Origin: Niastella caeni
Lineage (GTDB): Bacteria > Bacteroidota > Bacteroidia > Chitinophagales > Chitinophagaceae
DNA: 64,000 bases
NCBI RefSeq assembly: GCF_004834005.1
Contig: NZ_STFF01000003.1
Span: 186,001-250,000 of the forward strand
Direction: 5' to 3'
The notes under the pieces were generated by a model, which saw only the letters and a list, made by a program, of their open reading frames with translations, was not told where the DNA came from and did no database searches. Shown here piece after piece: positions 27,827 to 36,656 of the stretch. Every line of letters starts with the position of its first letter. Position 1 is the first letter of the stretch. A program made the position numbers and the translations under genes.

Positions 27827-28840
27827 TCACCGGCAGTTACCGCCGGTAATAAGATATCCTTTATTGTTAATGTTCTTCTTAACTTTTGCGTTCAGCGACA
27901 AGGCAACCAGGCTCAACGCTCTGTCGATATTATCATTCACCTGGAAATATCCATAGAACACGCAACCGCTCATATTTCCTTCCAACGTCACTGAAGTATG
28001 ATAATACCGTTCCATTTCCTGTATCACTTTTGTAATAGGCGCGCCTGCATAACTGAATTTACCACTATGCCTTTGTTTGTAATAAACGGCGTCTTCCGGC
28101 ACATTTCGCTTCTCAATTTCATTGATCGTAATATTATACGTTACGCTTTGATTCGCCGTAATGATCACTGCCTGCAACTCATTGGTGGCGTTAATAGTCT
28201 CCACCTTCACGCGACCCGATGCTACCACCACCCTGGCTATTCCATTGGGATATGCCTCTATATTAAATGAAGTTCCCAATACGGTGGCCATCACATAGGG
28301 CGTATGCACAATGAATGGTTTTTCGGGATTGGGTTTCACTTCAAAAAAAGCTTCACCAGTCAATGTTATCTCTCTTGTATTACCGGTGAACTTTCTCGGA
28401 TATCCCAGCCTGCTATCAGGCTCCAGAGTTATCAATGAACCATCAGGCAATTTGACTGTTTTTCTTTTACCTGTAGTGATGATCTCCTTCTGTGCCGGCA
28501 CCAATAACACACCGTTTTCCATACACCAGTATCCTGCACCTGCTATAATAATGATCATGGCTGCAATAGCTATTTTCAATTGATGCAACCGGATAACCTG
28601 TGTAAATGTTGGGGTTGGGACATACATGCGGCTGTGAATTTTTTCCAGTATCTCCTCAGACTGCTTCCTGTCAAGGCTCTTCTTCATGTATGTAATATCC
28701 GTCTCAAAATCTTCAGCCGCAATTTTTTGAATATCTGAAATATCCTGATCGTTCAGATAATTAAGCAACCATTCTTCTTCTTCACTGGTCAATTTCTTCT
28801 GTGCTAACAAGTATTTCAAATATTCCTGTCTGTCTTTCAC
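27827..28840 (-). CDS. FecR-type anti-sigma factor
   Basis: This protein of 337 residues has a cytosolic N-terminal region with LTSEEEEWLLNYLNDQD, the usual start of the Bacteroidota FecR family. One membrane segment follows (~89-105, AIAAMIIIIAGAGYW), then a periplasmic FecR domain with the family blocks TGKRKTVKLPDGSLITLEPDS and REITLTGEAFFEVKPNPEKPF. A C-terminal domain resembling STN (VIQEMERYYHTSVTLEG) closes the protein. It should hold the ECF sigma factor inactive until SusC signals. It is 222 bp upstream of susC and 193 bp downstream of the sigma gene. Confidence 0.95.
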   Translation of the reverse strand: MKDRQEYLKYLLAQKKLTSEEEEWLLNYLNDQDISDIQKIAAEDFETDITYMKKSLDRKQSEEILEKIHSRMYVPTPTFTQVIRLHQLKIAIAAMIIIIAGAGYWCMENGVLLVPAQKEIITTGKRKTVKLPDGSLITLEPDSRLGYPRKFTGNTREITLTGEAFFEVKPNPEKPFIVHTPYVMATVLGTSFNIEAYPNGIARVVVASGRVKVETINATNELQAVIITANQSVTYNITINEIEKRNVPEDAVYYKQRHSGKFSYAGAPITKVIQEMERYYHTSVTLEGNMSGCVFYGYFQVNDNIDRALSLVALSLNAKVKKNINNKGYLITGGNCR

Positions 28841-28953
28841 CAGTTAAGGTTTTATATATTATAAACACGGTTTACTGTAAGTTTCGGGGGGATATGGTGT
28901 AATATTCTTGTATCTTTTTTCTGGCTTGTACCCCGTGACTATTAAAGCCGGCC

Positions 28954-29028
28954 GCAAGCTTCAAGCTTCAAGCTGAAAGCCGCAAGCAAATACAGGAGAT
29001 GGCTTTAAGCTTGTAGTTTGCAGCTTGA
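28954..29028. repeat. 28-bp imperfect inverted repeat (AGCTTCAAGCTT word family)
   Basis: Arm 28954-28981 (GCAAGCTTCAAGCTTCAAGC...) pairs with 29001-29028 with about 5 mismatches and a 19-nt loop. Both arms repeat the word AAGCTTC. It lies in the sigma-fecR gap, directly after the sigma stop. A related word stretch lies near 2625-2653. Confidence 0.72.
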
Positions 29029-29033
29029 GGCTT

Positions 29034-29597
29034 TCAAACCACGCATCCCAACCCCGAAATAGTATGCGCATGCTGGCGAACATATTCGCTTAAGCTGGCC
29101 ATAGCTGCCGACAAATATTCCTTCACCGTATGGCGCGAGATCTTTAATTCGGCTGCGGCTTCTTCATATGTTTTTCCTTCCAGCTTACACAGCTTTACGA
29201 TCTTTTGTTTTTGTGGAGACAGTTGTTCTATTGCACGTTTCAACAATTGGTAATAATCTTCATATGCAGATGGGTTTTGCGAAATGGCATCGCTAACTGC
29301 GAGCAATTTGCGATGCAGTTCCTGTTCCCGAAGTTTTTTACGGGTATAATCAATAGACAAATTAAAACTGATGACAAAGATCCAGTTAACAACCGGCTGT
29401 TCGAAATTGATGGTCTGTCGTTTTTCCCAAAGCCTGATGAAAACTTCCTGCAAAATATCCTCAGCAACCAATGGATCTTTTGTGAGCTTTAAAATATTTC
29501 GGTAAACCACCTGGTAATACCGCCAATACAAACTATCAAAGGCCGACACGTCGCCTGCCCGCATTTTAACTACTAACTTAGAATCAGGGCTCTTCAT
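29034..29597 (-). CDS. ECF RNA polymerase sigma factor (FecI-like)
   Basis: This protein of 187 residues has sigma region 2 at ~15-85 (AFDSLYWRYYQVVYRNILKL, DPLVAEDILQEVFIRLWEKR) and region 4 at ~125-175 (QLSPQKQKIVKLCKLEGKTY, then EEAAAELKISRHTVKEYL as the helix-turn-helix). Length and domains fit the ECF sigma-70 family found beside FecR/SusC in Bacteroidota. It should direct transcription of the susC-susD set when released from the FecR protein. It starts 80 bp after the PNGase F-like gene in the same direction. I could not find its target promoter by eye. Confidence 0.95.
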   Translation of the reverse strand: MKSPDSKLVVKMRAGDVSAFDSLYWRYYQVVYRNILKLTKDPLVAEDILQEVFIRLWEKRQTINFEQPVVNWIFVISFNLSIDYTRKKLREQELHRKLLAVSDAISQNPSAYEDYYQLLKRAIEQLSPQKQKIVKLCKLEGKTYEEAAAELKISRHTVKEYLSAAMASLSEYVRQHAHTISGLGCVV

Positions 29598-29677
29598 AAA
29601 ATGTATTTTTTAATTAACTATCGGAACAGGTTTAAAAAAAATAATTGTTTCATATAAATGTGTACCAGGTTTTTTCT

Positions 29678-31909
29678 TTAAAGCTTAATAATTTTCCTGG
29701 CAAGCTTTTGTCCATCTGAACGAATAACGATCGTGTACACACCAGCAGCGAAGCTATTTCCATCAATAGAGATCACATTCAATCCCGTTGACAAATTGCT
29801 GTTCCTGTTTAGCAGTATGCGCCCCTGCATATCGAACAAGGTGATACTGGCCGTTTGGGAACGGGGAGCTGTAATGCGTACTTTTATTTCATCGTTAAAT
29901 GGACTTGGGCGTACATCCACGGCAAATTCACTACTGGCAACCGGCGATAGGGTCACTTTGTTACTGTATTTCCAGGAGCCGTCTGTGTAATACAGTTTCA
30001 ACCGGTAATAGTAAAATGCGGAATGTACTGTTGGTATATGTGTTGAACTGTAAGTTGATTTGGAAGATGTGTTGCCATTTGCTTTTACCTCGGCAACAGC
30101 AGTATAAGTAGTATCGTTGACAGAATACTCCAGAGCAAAACGCTCGGTATTAACTTCTTTGGATGTTTCCCACGACAACAGGTTGTTCGCTTCTTTCGCT
30201 TCCCCGCTCAACAACAATTGATCAGCAGCCAGGGTGCTGGAAACACGAAAATATTGGGTAAACCCGCAGCCAAAATCAGGCGCCAGCGAAGCAGGATAAG
30301 CAGGCAGCCCGTTGGTAAAGGGAATTACAGTACCATCCTTTTTTGCAGCATACACGTATCCCCTGCCGGCGCCACTGTTAGCCCACCAATACAGCCCATC
30401 GCAATTGGCATCGGTTACTACCAGCCGGTAGCAGCCATCGGGTAATTCTACAGAATCGGTATACACCGTCTGCGTAGCTGTTGGATTGCGTTGTTTGTAA
30501 ACGGTACTGTTCAGGTCTTCGATCCGCCATTTGGTTTGCGTGGCCCCATTGTTACTTTTGATTACCATTGTAAACCGGCCGGGCCACTCCGGCGCTGCTA
30601 CAAAAGAAGATTGCATACTATTATTAAGAGCATATCCATCGGCATTCCCATTTATTTGCTGAATGGTTACCACAAATTTGTTTATTGAACCAGCTGCTAA
30701 TGTGGCAAGCGCCGACAAGCTGGGTAACTTAATGGTCGTGTCCTTTGAAGACGCAATGGTCAGGCCCGACACAGTATAAGTTTGCAATGTCTGTCCTGCC
30801 ACCCCATATTGCAACGCAACGGAATTGATGGTAGTAGCACCGGTGTTCTTTATAACCACTACCGGGTTACCGCAAATGGGATTTGCCCGAAAATGACCTT
30901 CATAGTCATTGGGCGCAATAATGCTTTCAACGGATGCATCCAGGTTTTGGTTGTAGGCCCCATAAAAGAACAAAGCCGATTCAATAATATAAGACGCACT
31001 TCCATTACCGGTATATGATTGAAAATTAACATCTGCGTTTATGGAGTTGCCGGCGGTTACAGCACCTAACTTATGTACATTTGGATTTACCTGTTCACCG
31101 GGACACCAGCCGGCGCGGTTATAGATCCAGGTACCTGACTGGGGATATAAATTATTGCTGCCGCAATTGTCTTTCCAAATAGTTTTTGTTTCTTTCAAAC
31201 TACTGTTCGCATATACCTGGTAGTATTTGCTGCAGAACTCTGAACAGCCGGTGTTATCGCTGCCATGACCGGTAACGGTAAAATTCATTTCGGCCTGCTG
31301 GGTATTGGCAGGCGCCAAAGCGTTGATAGCTGGCAGGTAGTTCTCGATGGGATCAGTTGAACGGCCAAAAGGAAAAGCGCCATGCCATAATCTTTTAATA
31401 CCGGTGACACTTCGGGGTGGCGTTCCTTCTATAAATGCAAATTTTATGTTGCCGGTAAAACCACCGGAATAATTATGATAGCTCAGGCGGATGGTAGCCG
31501 CATTTTTTAAGACCGGGTAAAAATCTGTAACATCGAAATAATATCGTTGTTTCCAGTTCCAACCGGTTCTCGGATAAGAAGCATTGGCATAGGGAGTAAT
31601 GAGCCGCGATAATTCGAACGTATCAGTAGGTGTCATTAAATAATTCTGAACTGTATAATCCCAGTCACCGCAATACTGCGTGCCTGCGGGGCATTGGTAT
31701 TTACCCAGCGTGAATACCATTATTATTTTACGATATGAAACAGTGCCGGAGGGAAAAGTTACAGCGGCGTCGAAGTCGTTGTAGTAATCGAGTTGAACAT
31801 CATTTTGAGCCTGTACCCAGGTAGTGTCGCCGGGGTTGGCTAAACCTTTTGCAGAAAATAAAGAAACCAGTAATAAATATAAAACGCACGCCCGTACAAA
31901 ATATCTCAT
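29678..31909 (-). CDS. PNGase F-like peptide-N-glycosidase with T9SS type A tail
   Basis: This protein of 743 residues has a signal peptide ending KGLAN. Residues ~27-330 follow the two-domain PNGase F layout: CPAGTQYCGDWDY (D84 aligns with catalytic D60 of the Elizabethkingia enzyme), RLITPYA, YFDVTDF, FIEGTPP, GCSEFCSKYYQVYAN (E224 aligns with E206) and YNRAGWCPGEQV. The position aligning with E118 falls at H145/N146 by eye and is not Glu. A CARDB-like region, an Fn3-like region and a T9SS type A sorting domain (~661-743, ending LARKIIKL) complete it. PNGase F cleaves the Asn-GlcNAc bond of N-glycoproteins; here the enzyme should be secreted. It precedes a sigma/FecR/SusCD set, so released glycans or peptides may be the imported ligand. 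Confidence 0.88.
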   Translation of the reverse strand: MRYFVRACVLYLLLVSLFSAKGLANPGDTTWVQAQNDVQLDYYNDFDAAVTFPSGTVSYRKIIMVFTLGKYQCPAGTQYCGDWDYTVQNYLMTPTDTFELSRLITPYANASYPRTGWNWKQRYYFDVTDFYPVLKNAATIRLSYHNYSGGFTGNIKFAFIEGTPPRSVTGIKRLWHGAFPFGRSTDPIENYLPAINALAPANTQQAEMNFTVTGHGSDNTGCSEFCSKYYQVYANSSLKETKTIWKDNCGSNNLYPQSGTWIYNRAGWCPGEQVNPNVHKLGAVTAGNSINADVNFQSYTGNGSASYIIESALFFYGAYNQNLDASVESIIAPNDYEGHFRANPICGNPVVVIKNTGATTINSVALQYGVAGQTLQTYTVSGLTIASSKDTTIKLPSLSALATLAAGSINKFVVTIQQINGNADGYALNNSMQSSFVAAPEWPGRFTMVIKSNNGATQTKWRIEDLNSTVYKQRNPTATQTVYTDSVELPDGCYRLVVTDANCDGLYWWANSGAGRGYVYAAKKDGTVIPFTNGLPAYPASLAPDFGCGFTQYFRVSSTLAADQLLLSGEAKEANNLLSWETSKEVNTERFALEYSVNDTTYTAVAEVKANGNTSSKSTYSSTHIPTVHSAFYYYRLKLYYTDGSWKYSNKVTLSPVASSEFAVDVRPSPFNDEIKVRITAPRSQTASITLFDMQGRILLNRNSNLSTGLNVISIDGNSFAAGVYTIVIRSDGQKLARKIIKL

Positions 31910-32082
31910 TTGTTACAGTTGATTTTGGTTGACGAACTTTTAAAAAAATCCTTTCCAGCAATCTCAACCTGCCGTTTGATGGTAGACAGGCTTTAATCAA
32001 TTTTCCACCGGGTACGATTACTTTATTATTATTATTACGTTAAGCGACTATAAAAAGGGGGAGACAAGACGGTCTCAACACC

Positions 32083-32101
32083 GGGACAACAACGGGACAA
32101 C
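32083..32101. promoter_or_regulatory. Direct repeat GGGACAAC spaced one helical turn, upstream of PNGase F-like gene
   Basis: GGGACAAC occurs at 32083-32090 and again at 32094-32101, 11 bp apart, about 175-190 bp upstream of the PNGase F-like start. The 399-bp gap 31910-32308 shows no gene; it also holds a GAGAC/GTCTC inverted pair near 32051-32066 and a GTTACCGGTTGCC word stretch near 32200. A regulatory role is only suggested by the spacing. Confidence 0.3.
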
Positions 32102-32308
32102 CGGTTTTATCCACAATTTTTAATCTCTTTTTACGTGTATCCACTTAATAATAAGGCTTAAAAGTTTAACTTAAAAAGCGATGTAAATGATCAATGTTGC
32201 TGTTACCGGTTGCCAGTTGCCTGTTACCGGGCATCTGAAACCTATAACATCCCATGAATAAGGGCTTGCGTTATCATTCAGTGTTTTGCGTAACGCGTTC
32301 TGCATTTC

Positions 32309-34015
32309 TTATAAAGCGGCTACCAGGTCTTCCAGCGCAGCATCGTCCTGTACATTGATCTTTTTTCGAATTCGCTGTCGTGTTTTTTTGATGGAGTCCG
32401 GCGCAATGCCTAACATGCCGGCCATTTCCCGTTTCGATAATTTTAACTTCATTAAGGCGAGTAAACGTTGCTCTGAGGGAGTTAAGTCGGGGAATTGTTG
32501 TTTTAGTTTATCGAAAAATCCTATTTGTACTTTTTCAAATAAGCTCCTGAATTCGGTCCAGTCTTCTTCTGTTAATATGGAGTATTGCCGCAGTTTACCG
32601 GCAATTTCTTCTTTTTCCTGCGACAGCATGTTTTGTTCGGGCAGGGTATTCAAATGTTCAATCTCCTGTTTAAACTGGTCGATCAACTGGTTCTTCTCCC
32701 GCACACTTTCTATATAATAATTTAGCTGTAGCACAGCATTATTCAACAACTCTTTATTTTTCTTTTGCTTTAACTGCTGCCTGAAAATAAGCTGAGTGGC
32801 GATCACCAGCACCAACAATATCACTACAATGATAAAATTGCGCACCAGTTCACTTTTGCTTTTTTCACTCTCCAGCAATTTCATTTCCGACAAATGCAAT
32901 TCAACCGCTACTTTTTGTTCAGCCTGGCTGAATACCAGTGCATCGCGTCGGTATTCCAGTTTATTCACTGCCCGCCGCGCTGTATCCAGGTAAACAAACG
33001 CGCTGTCGTACCGCTTTAGTAGTTTAAACAACCTTGCTTTCTGCAAGGCATAATATACAAACGGGCGAAGGTCATCCTGCCTGTTCAAAACTTCCCGGGC
33101 CTCCTCCAGTTTAAACGCAGCTTCCTGCAGTTTATCATTATCCAGGTCAAGATCGGCCAACATGCAAATAGTATTAGCAGCGCTTGACCATTCTCTACTT
33201 TGCATACTTAGTGCATAATCTATTTTCAGCAAGGGAACCGCCTGGTCATATTGTTTCAAAAAATAATATACAGAACCGAGGTTACCTGAAAGAATGCCAA
33301 TCCAGGGCATGTTACGCACTACATTCGCCGTATCCAATCCCATTTTAAAATACAGAATGGCGCTATCGTGCTGTTGCAATTCTCTATACGCCAGGCCCAA
33401 AGTATTGAGGGTGCGAATAGCATAAGTAGCGTTATTGTACGGATACTTTATCGCTTGTACTAAATAGAATTTCGCTTTTTCGTAATTACCGAAATCGCAG
33501 TACATATAACCCAGATCATATAAATAGCGGCTTGAAAATGGATAATTGGCATATCCTATTTTCTGGATAATATTATTGGCCTTTATCATATACTCAAAGG
33601 CCTGGGGAAATTTATCCTGTTTATAATACAACCACCCCATATTATTATAGATCTCCGCTTCAGATTCTTTCATGTTATATTCCAAAGCAAGGGTCAGCGC
33701 AGTGGTAAAAAAATGAAGCGCCTTCTCATCGGGGTGGTTAAAATATTCTTTGTGGAAATCGCCCATAGCAATAACCGAGAATACTTTCAACGGTATGTCG
33801 TGAATAGAAGTGGCCCAACGATGTATCCGGTTCAGGGCCGCGAGTGCCTGTGCAGAATCAAGGTGAATGATCTGATCGTTATAGATCTTGCGGGCAATGG
33901 TCAGCCTGTCTTTAGGCGCCGCCTTTTGCAAAACGGCTAAATAATCAGTTTGTCCGGGCGAGGCCAGTCCAATAGCAGGTAATAGTAAATACAATAGGAT
34001 AATAGTAGTTCTCAT
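32309..34015 (-). CDS. TPR-containing membrane regulator with LuxR-like C-terminal HTH
   Basis: This protein of 568 residues has a signal-like start (MRTTIILLYLLLPAIGLA), then 6-8 tetratricopeptide repeats (~60-360; NNMGWLYYKQDKFPQAFEYM, LGLAYRELQQHDSAILYFKM). One membrane segment follows (~395-412, FIIVVILLVLVIATQLIF), then a coiled coil (~415-465) and a C-terminal helix-turn-helix (LTPSEQRLLALMKLKLSKRE, GIAPDSIKKTRQRIRKK). This layout, periplasmic TPRs and a cytosolic HTH, is common in Bacteroidota. It has no kinase domain and its signal is unknown. It lies upstream of the PNGase F-like gene in the same direction with a 399-bp gap, so it may have its own transcript and could regulate the downstream locus. 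Confidence 0.9.
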   Translation of the reverse strand: MRTTIILLYLLLPAIGLASPGQTDYLAVLQKAAPKDRLTIARKIYNDQIIHLDSAQALAALNRIHRWATSIHDIPLKVFSVIAMGDFHKEYFNHPDEKALHFFTTALTLALEYNMKESEAEIYNNMGWLYYKQDKFPQAFEYMIKANNIIQKIGYANYPFSSRYLYDLGYMYCDFGNYEKAKFYLVQAIKYPYNNATYAIRTLNTLGLAYRELQQHDSAILYFKMGLDTANVVRNMPWIGILSGNLGSVYYFLKQYDQAVPLLKIDYALSMQSREWSSAANTICMLADLDLDNDKLQEAAFKLEEAREVLNRQDDLRPFVYYALQKARLFKLLKRYDSAFVYLDTARRAVNKLEYRRDALVFSQAEQKVAVELHLSEMKLLESEKSKSELVRNFIIVVILLVLVIATQLIFRQQLKQKKNKELLNNAVLQLNYYIESVREKNQLIDQFKQEIEHLNTLPEQNMLSQEKEEIAGKLRQYSILTEEDWTEFRSLFEKVQIGFFDKLKQQFPDLTPSEQRLLALMKLKLSKREMAGMLGIAPDSIKKTRQRIRKKINVQDDAALEDLVAAL

Positions 34016-34328
34016 GTTCAGTTAGTTCAGAGGTTCTAAATTCAATACAGTCCTGTTGCTCTATGGCAAGGAGGTTGCGGCAATCATTCCCTTAAAGTTT
34101 AGTGCAAGCAAGAAATCTGCTTTAAACAAAAAGCATTCTGGTGGAGAGATAACAGGATTGAAAAACAGTCAATGGAATATGCGATAATAAAAAATAATCC
34201 TCAATTAAAAAAACTATTTTAAGATAGTACCATGCAACTATTTTAAACGTCTATACTTTAAACATTAAAATGTAACATAATTTTTAATCATCAACGCTCA
34301 CGAACCTTCTAATTTCGTAATATATAAT

Positions 34329-34550
34329 ATGAAGAAATTACTTTTAGCTGCTTGCAGCTTTATGGTTGTCGAATAGACACTTATAACACAGGGATCGCAT
34401 GTTATCCACATTGGTATCGATGGTTTACGACCTGAATTTTACAACAACCTTCCTGGAATATGGTGCACCTTCGGCAAGCTATGGAAGATGGTTCTTATGC
34501 GTAGACGGCGTTTTTCCAACAGTCACCTACCCTTCCCACTGGGTTTAGGC
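34329..34550 (+). pseudogene. Decayed remnant of a type I phosphodiesterase/nucleotide pyrophosphatase-like gene
   Basis: An ATG at 34329 begins a signal-like peptide (MKKLLLAACSFMVV) that hits a stop within 16 codons. Immediately after, different frames carry pieces of one family in the right order: HVIHIGIDGLRPEFYNN (from 34398), LRQAMEDGSYA, and DGVFPTVTYPSH (to 34539). IGIDGLRP and FPTVTYPSH are metal-site motifs of the alkaline phosphatase/nucleotide pyrophosphatase superfamily. The rest of the gene is gone and is replaced by a GATTTGGG-word repeat. It is a dead N-terminal fragment with at least two frameshifts. The remainder of the 726-bp gap 34016-34741 shows no other gene. Confidence 0.75.
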
Positions 34551-34554
34551 TTTT

Positions 34555-34630
34555 GTGATTTGCTTTTTGGGTCCCTGTTATTTGAAATTTGGTTTTTGCC
34601 TTTCAAATCCCAAAATCTCTAAATCCCAAA
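34555..34630. repeat. Iterated GGGATTT-word element, related to 48401-48439
   Basis: Positions 34555-34592 (GTGATTTGCTTTTTGGGT...) match 48401-48439 with about 6 substitutions and one indel. Words of the opposite orientation (AAATCCCAAAATCTC) follow at 34605-34630, so the stretch can fold back. It follows directly on the broken phosphodiesterase fragment. Confidence 0.6.
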
Positions 34631-34636
34631 ATCTGG

Positions 34637-34676
34637 AAAAAAAAGACCCTGCTATTTACAATGAAATAACAAGGTC
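34637..34676 (-). terminator. Rho-independent terminator for the gene at 34742
   Basis: On the minus strand GACCTTGTTATTT pairs fully with AAATAGCAGGGTC (two G-U pairs) around a 6-nt loop and is followed by eight T residues. It lies 65 bp past the stop of the 184-residue lipoprotein gene. Confidence 0.9.
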
Positions 34677-34741
34677 TCCATTATATAACTTCAATTGAAT
34701 TAGATCACTGTTTTACAAGATCCAATCTACAATAGTCAATA

Positions 34742-35296
34742 TTAAAGTCCGGCTTCAATATCAAACACAATAGTAGCAGTACCGGTAAGTGTGGTAGTTG
34801 TAGCACGACGTGTGGTACCTGAAACTTTGTAATACAAAACGGTTGAATTGAAATAATTCTTCAGATCAACATCTTTTACCGGAATGTTCAAAGTGGTAGC
34901 ATAAGCATCCGGATTAGAAGTTAAACCGGCAAATACAGTATAGGAAGGTATGTTGTTGGAAGCCAGGCCGGCTTCGCAAGCTGATAAAGCACCCCAATTA
35001 TCATTCTGGGTGGCATTATTCAATTGCAGGGTGATGCTTTTCACTTTTACCTGTTTGATATTGCTGGTACCAAGGCTTGAATTTTCAATTTTTAACAAGC
35101 TATCGATGTTGATCCCAAATTGAAAAGCGGTCAGTTGTTGTGTACCTGCAGGTTGAGGCGCAATGGAAAACTGAATATCTGCAGTTTCCAGCGGTACATT
35201 TATTTTAATGACATCTTTTAACTTGTTACAGGAGGTAACTGTGGTAAGGGCTAATACGGCAACAAAAAAACCAAGAGATCTGGACAAAATTTTCAT
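34742..35296 (-). CDS. Lipoprotein of unknown function (184 aa)
   Basis: The signal MKILSRSLGFFVAVLALTTVTSC puts the lipidated Cys at residue 23, followed by NKLKDVIKINVPLETADIQF. The rest is a beta-rich domain of ~160 residues with an SLGTSNIKQVKVKSITLQLN segment. I do not recognise the family. It is a single-gene unit: a candidate promoter lies at 35336-35371 and a strong terminator at 34637-34676. Location is probably the outer or inner membrane. Confidence 0.85.
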   Translation of the reverse strand: MKILSRSLGFFVAVLALTTVTSCNKLKDVIKINVPLETADIQFSIAPQPAGTQQLTAFQFGINIDSLLKIENSSLGTSNIKQVKVKSITLQLNNATQNDNWGALSACEAGLASNNIPSYTVFAGLTSNPDAYATTLNIPVKDVDLKNYFNSTVLYYKVSGTTRRATTTTLTGTATIVFDIEAGL

Positions 35297-35335
35297 GATA
35301 CTGATTTTGGGTTAAATGTGGTTTTAAGAAACGGC

Positions 35336-35371
35336 CAAATATATAAAAAATTATATGCATGTCATAACAAA
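35336..35371 (-). promoter_or_regulatory. Candidate Bacteroidota promoter for the 184-residue lipoprotein
   Basis: On the minus strand TTTG (35368-35371) is followed after 24 bp by TATATTTG (35336-35343), an exact match to the TAnnTTTG -7 box. The spacer is a few bases longer than the usual ~19-21. The start codon is 40 bp downstream at 35296. Confidence 0.4.
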
Positions 35372-35419
35372 TTGGGTGAGTGTTGCTTTTTTGTATGTAG
35401 ATGAACGTTTGTTGGGGGT

Positions 35420-35459
35420 AAAAAAACAAAAGGCTGCATGCAATAAAGTTGCAGCAGCC
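35420..35459 (-). terminator. Rho-independent terminator for the gene at 35485
   Basis: On the minus strand GGCTGCTGCAAC and TTGCATGCAGCC pair with one bulged base, followed by TTTTGTTTTTT. It lies 26 bp past the stop of the 231-residue lipoprotein gene. Confidence 0.85.
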
Positions 35460-35484
35460 CTTGATTCACTTTTATTTCAGAACA

Positions 35485-36180
35485 CTAATTTGATACCGTC
35501 TTTTTAACTAAAGGCAATTTTGCATACTGGATCAATACTGAATCACCCTCAACCAGTTTTGATTGCAGACTATGATTCTTAATATTGATCGCAGGTATTT
35601 CGATTGGCGCCATGGCGCAATCTTTGGTTACTGAGGCATAGGTTAACATAGGTATATAGTAATTGATCCCAGATTTAATTATAGGATATGTTCTGCGATA
35701 GCTTGCGCAGCTTCCATCCGGGCAATCGTAGTAGGATGAAAATTCAGGAACTTTGCCGGCTAAAGCGCTACAGGTAGAATTATTTTCAGGCACAGGCGTA
35801 GAAGTGTATTCAGAAACGATCATCAAAGAATCTTTCTGCGCTACAATTTCCATATTTGTACCATTAATGTGAACCCTGTTCTTTTCAAGAAAATACAGCA
35901 CCGTGTTGTTGGCATTTATATTAACCGAAGATTGGTTAACATAAAAATAGTTTTTGGTTTCAGTACTAACATTGCGGTCAAGGAAATCCTGAATCACAGC
36001 AGGATCAGAAATAACTCCATTGCTGGTATAAATAGCCAGTTCGTTTATTTCCATTGTGGAGCCAGGATAATAGGTTTCCAGAATTTTGTCTCCCGGAGTA
36101 TTCATTTTATCATCTTCTTTAGAACATGCATTAAAAAACACACCAGATACTAATAAAGGGAGCAGAACTTTGTACTTCAT
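35485..36180 (-). CDS. Lipoprotein of unknown function (231 aa)
   Basis: The signal MKYKVLLPLLVSGVFFNAC places the lipidated Cys at residue 19, followed by SKEDDKMNTPGD. Four further Cys cluster in the C-terminal half (NNSTCSALAGK, YYDCPDGSCAS and TKDCAMAP), suggesting disulphides. The family is not recognised. It looks like a single-gene unit: its own terminator follows, and a 1.4-kb gap without intact genes lies upstream. That gap includes 36181-36656, where I see only an AT-rich sequence and a 9-bp inverted repeat ACCTTCCAG at 36516-36524 and 36579-36587. Confidence 0.85.
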   Translation of the reverse strand: MKYKVLLPLLVSGVFFNACSKEDDKMNTPGDKILETYYPGSTMEINELAIYTSNGVISDPAVIQDFLDRNVSTETKNYFYVNQSSVNINANNTVLYFLEKNRVHINGTNMEIVAQKDSLMIVSEYTSTPVPENNSTCSALAGKVPEFSSYYDCPDGSCASYRRTYPIIKSGINYYIPMLTYASVTKDCAMAPIEIPAINIKNHSLQSKLVEGDSVLIQYAKLPLVKKTVSN

Positions 36181-36656
36181 CTCGTTTTGTATTATAGTTT
36201 TTATAGACTACGTAATTATTCAGTATGGTACGCACGTACGGGGCCATATAGCCGCATAGCATGCGCCATTCAGTTTTTCTTCCGGACTGAAGCTTCGCTA
36301 ATAGTAATTAATAAAGGCGGTTATCCTTTATTTTCTCAAGCCGTTAGGGACAAACAACAACTGTTTTTCTGAAAACAATGGCATCTTATCGTTCCTGTTC
36401 AGAAATGACAAGCGTTTTGCAGATGTAATTAAAAATTTTCTTAGGCAAACTGTATATTCCTGCAATCGGGGAGTGATTATCAGGGATGGCAAGTATTAAT
36501 AATTGTCAAAATTACACCTTCCAGTCTTTCCAACCAATATTTGTGTAAAAATTTTCATTACTAAGAGCAGATTTTTTTCTGGAAGGTTGCATTACCGTTA
36601 TAATAATTTTGTTTAAAAAAATGTAACCTTTCCATTCTGAGTATAAAAGTAAATGC

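Noticed and set aside
36187-36372. Plus-strand 61-codon ORF in the large gap
   Set aside because: Composition is not protein-like, with no signal, no domain, and no leader; the gap looks non-coding here.
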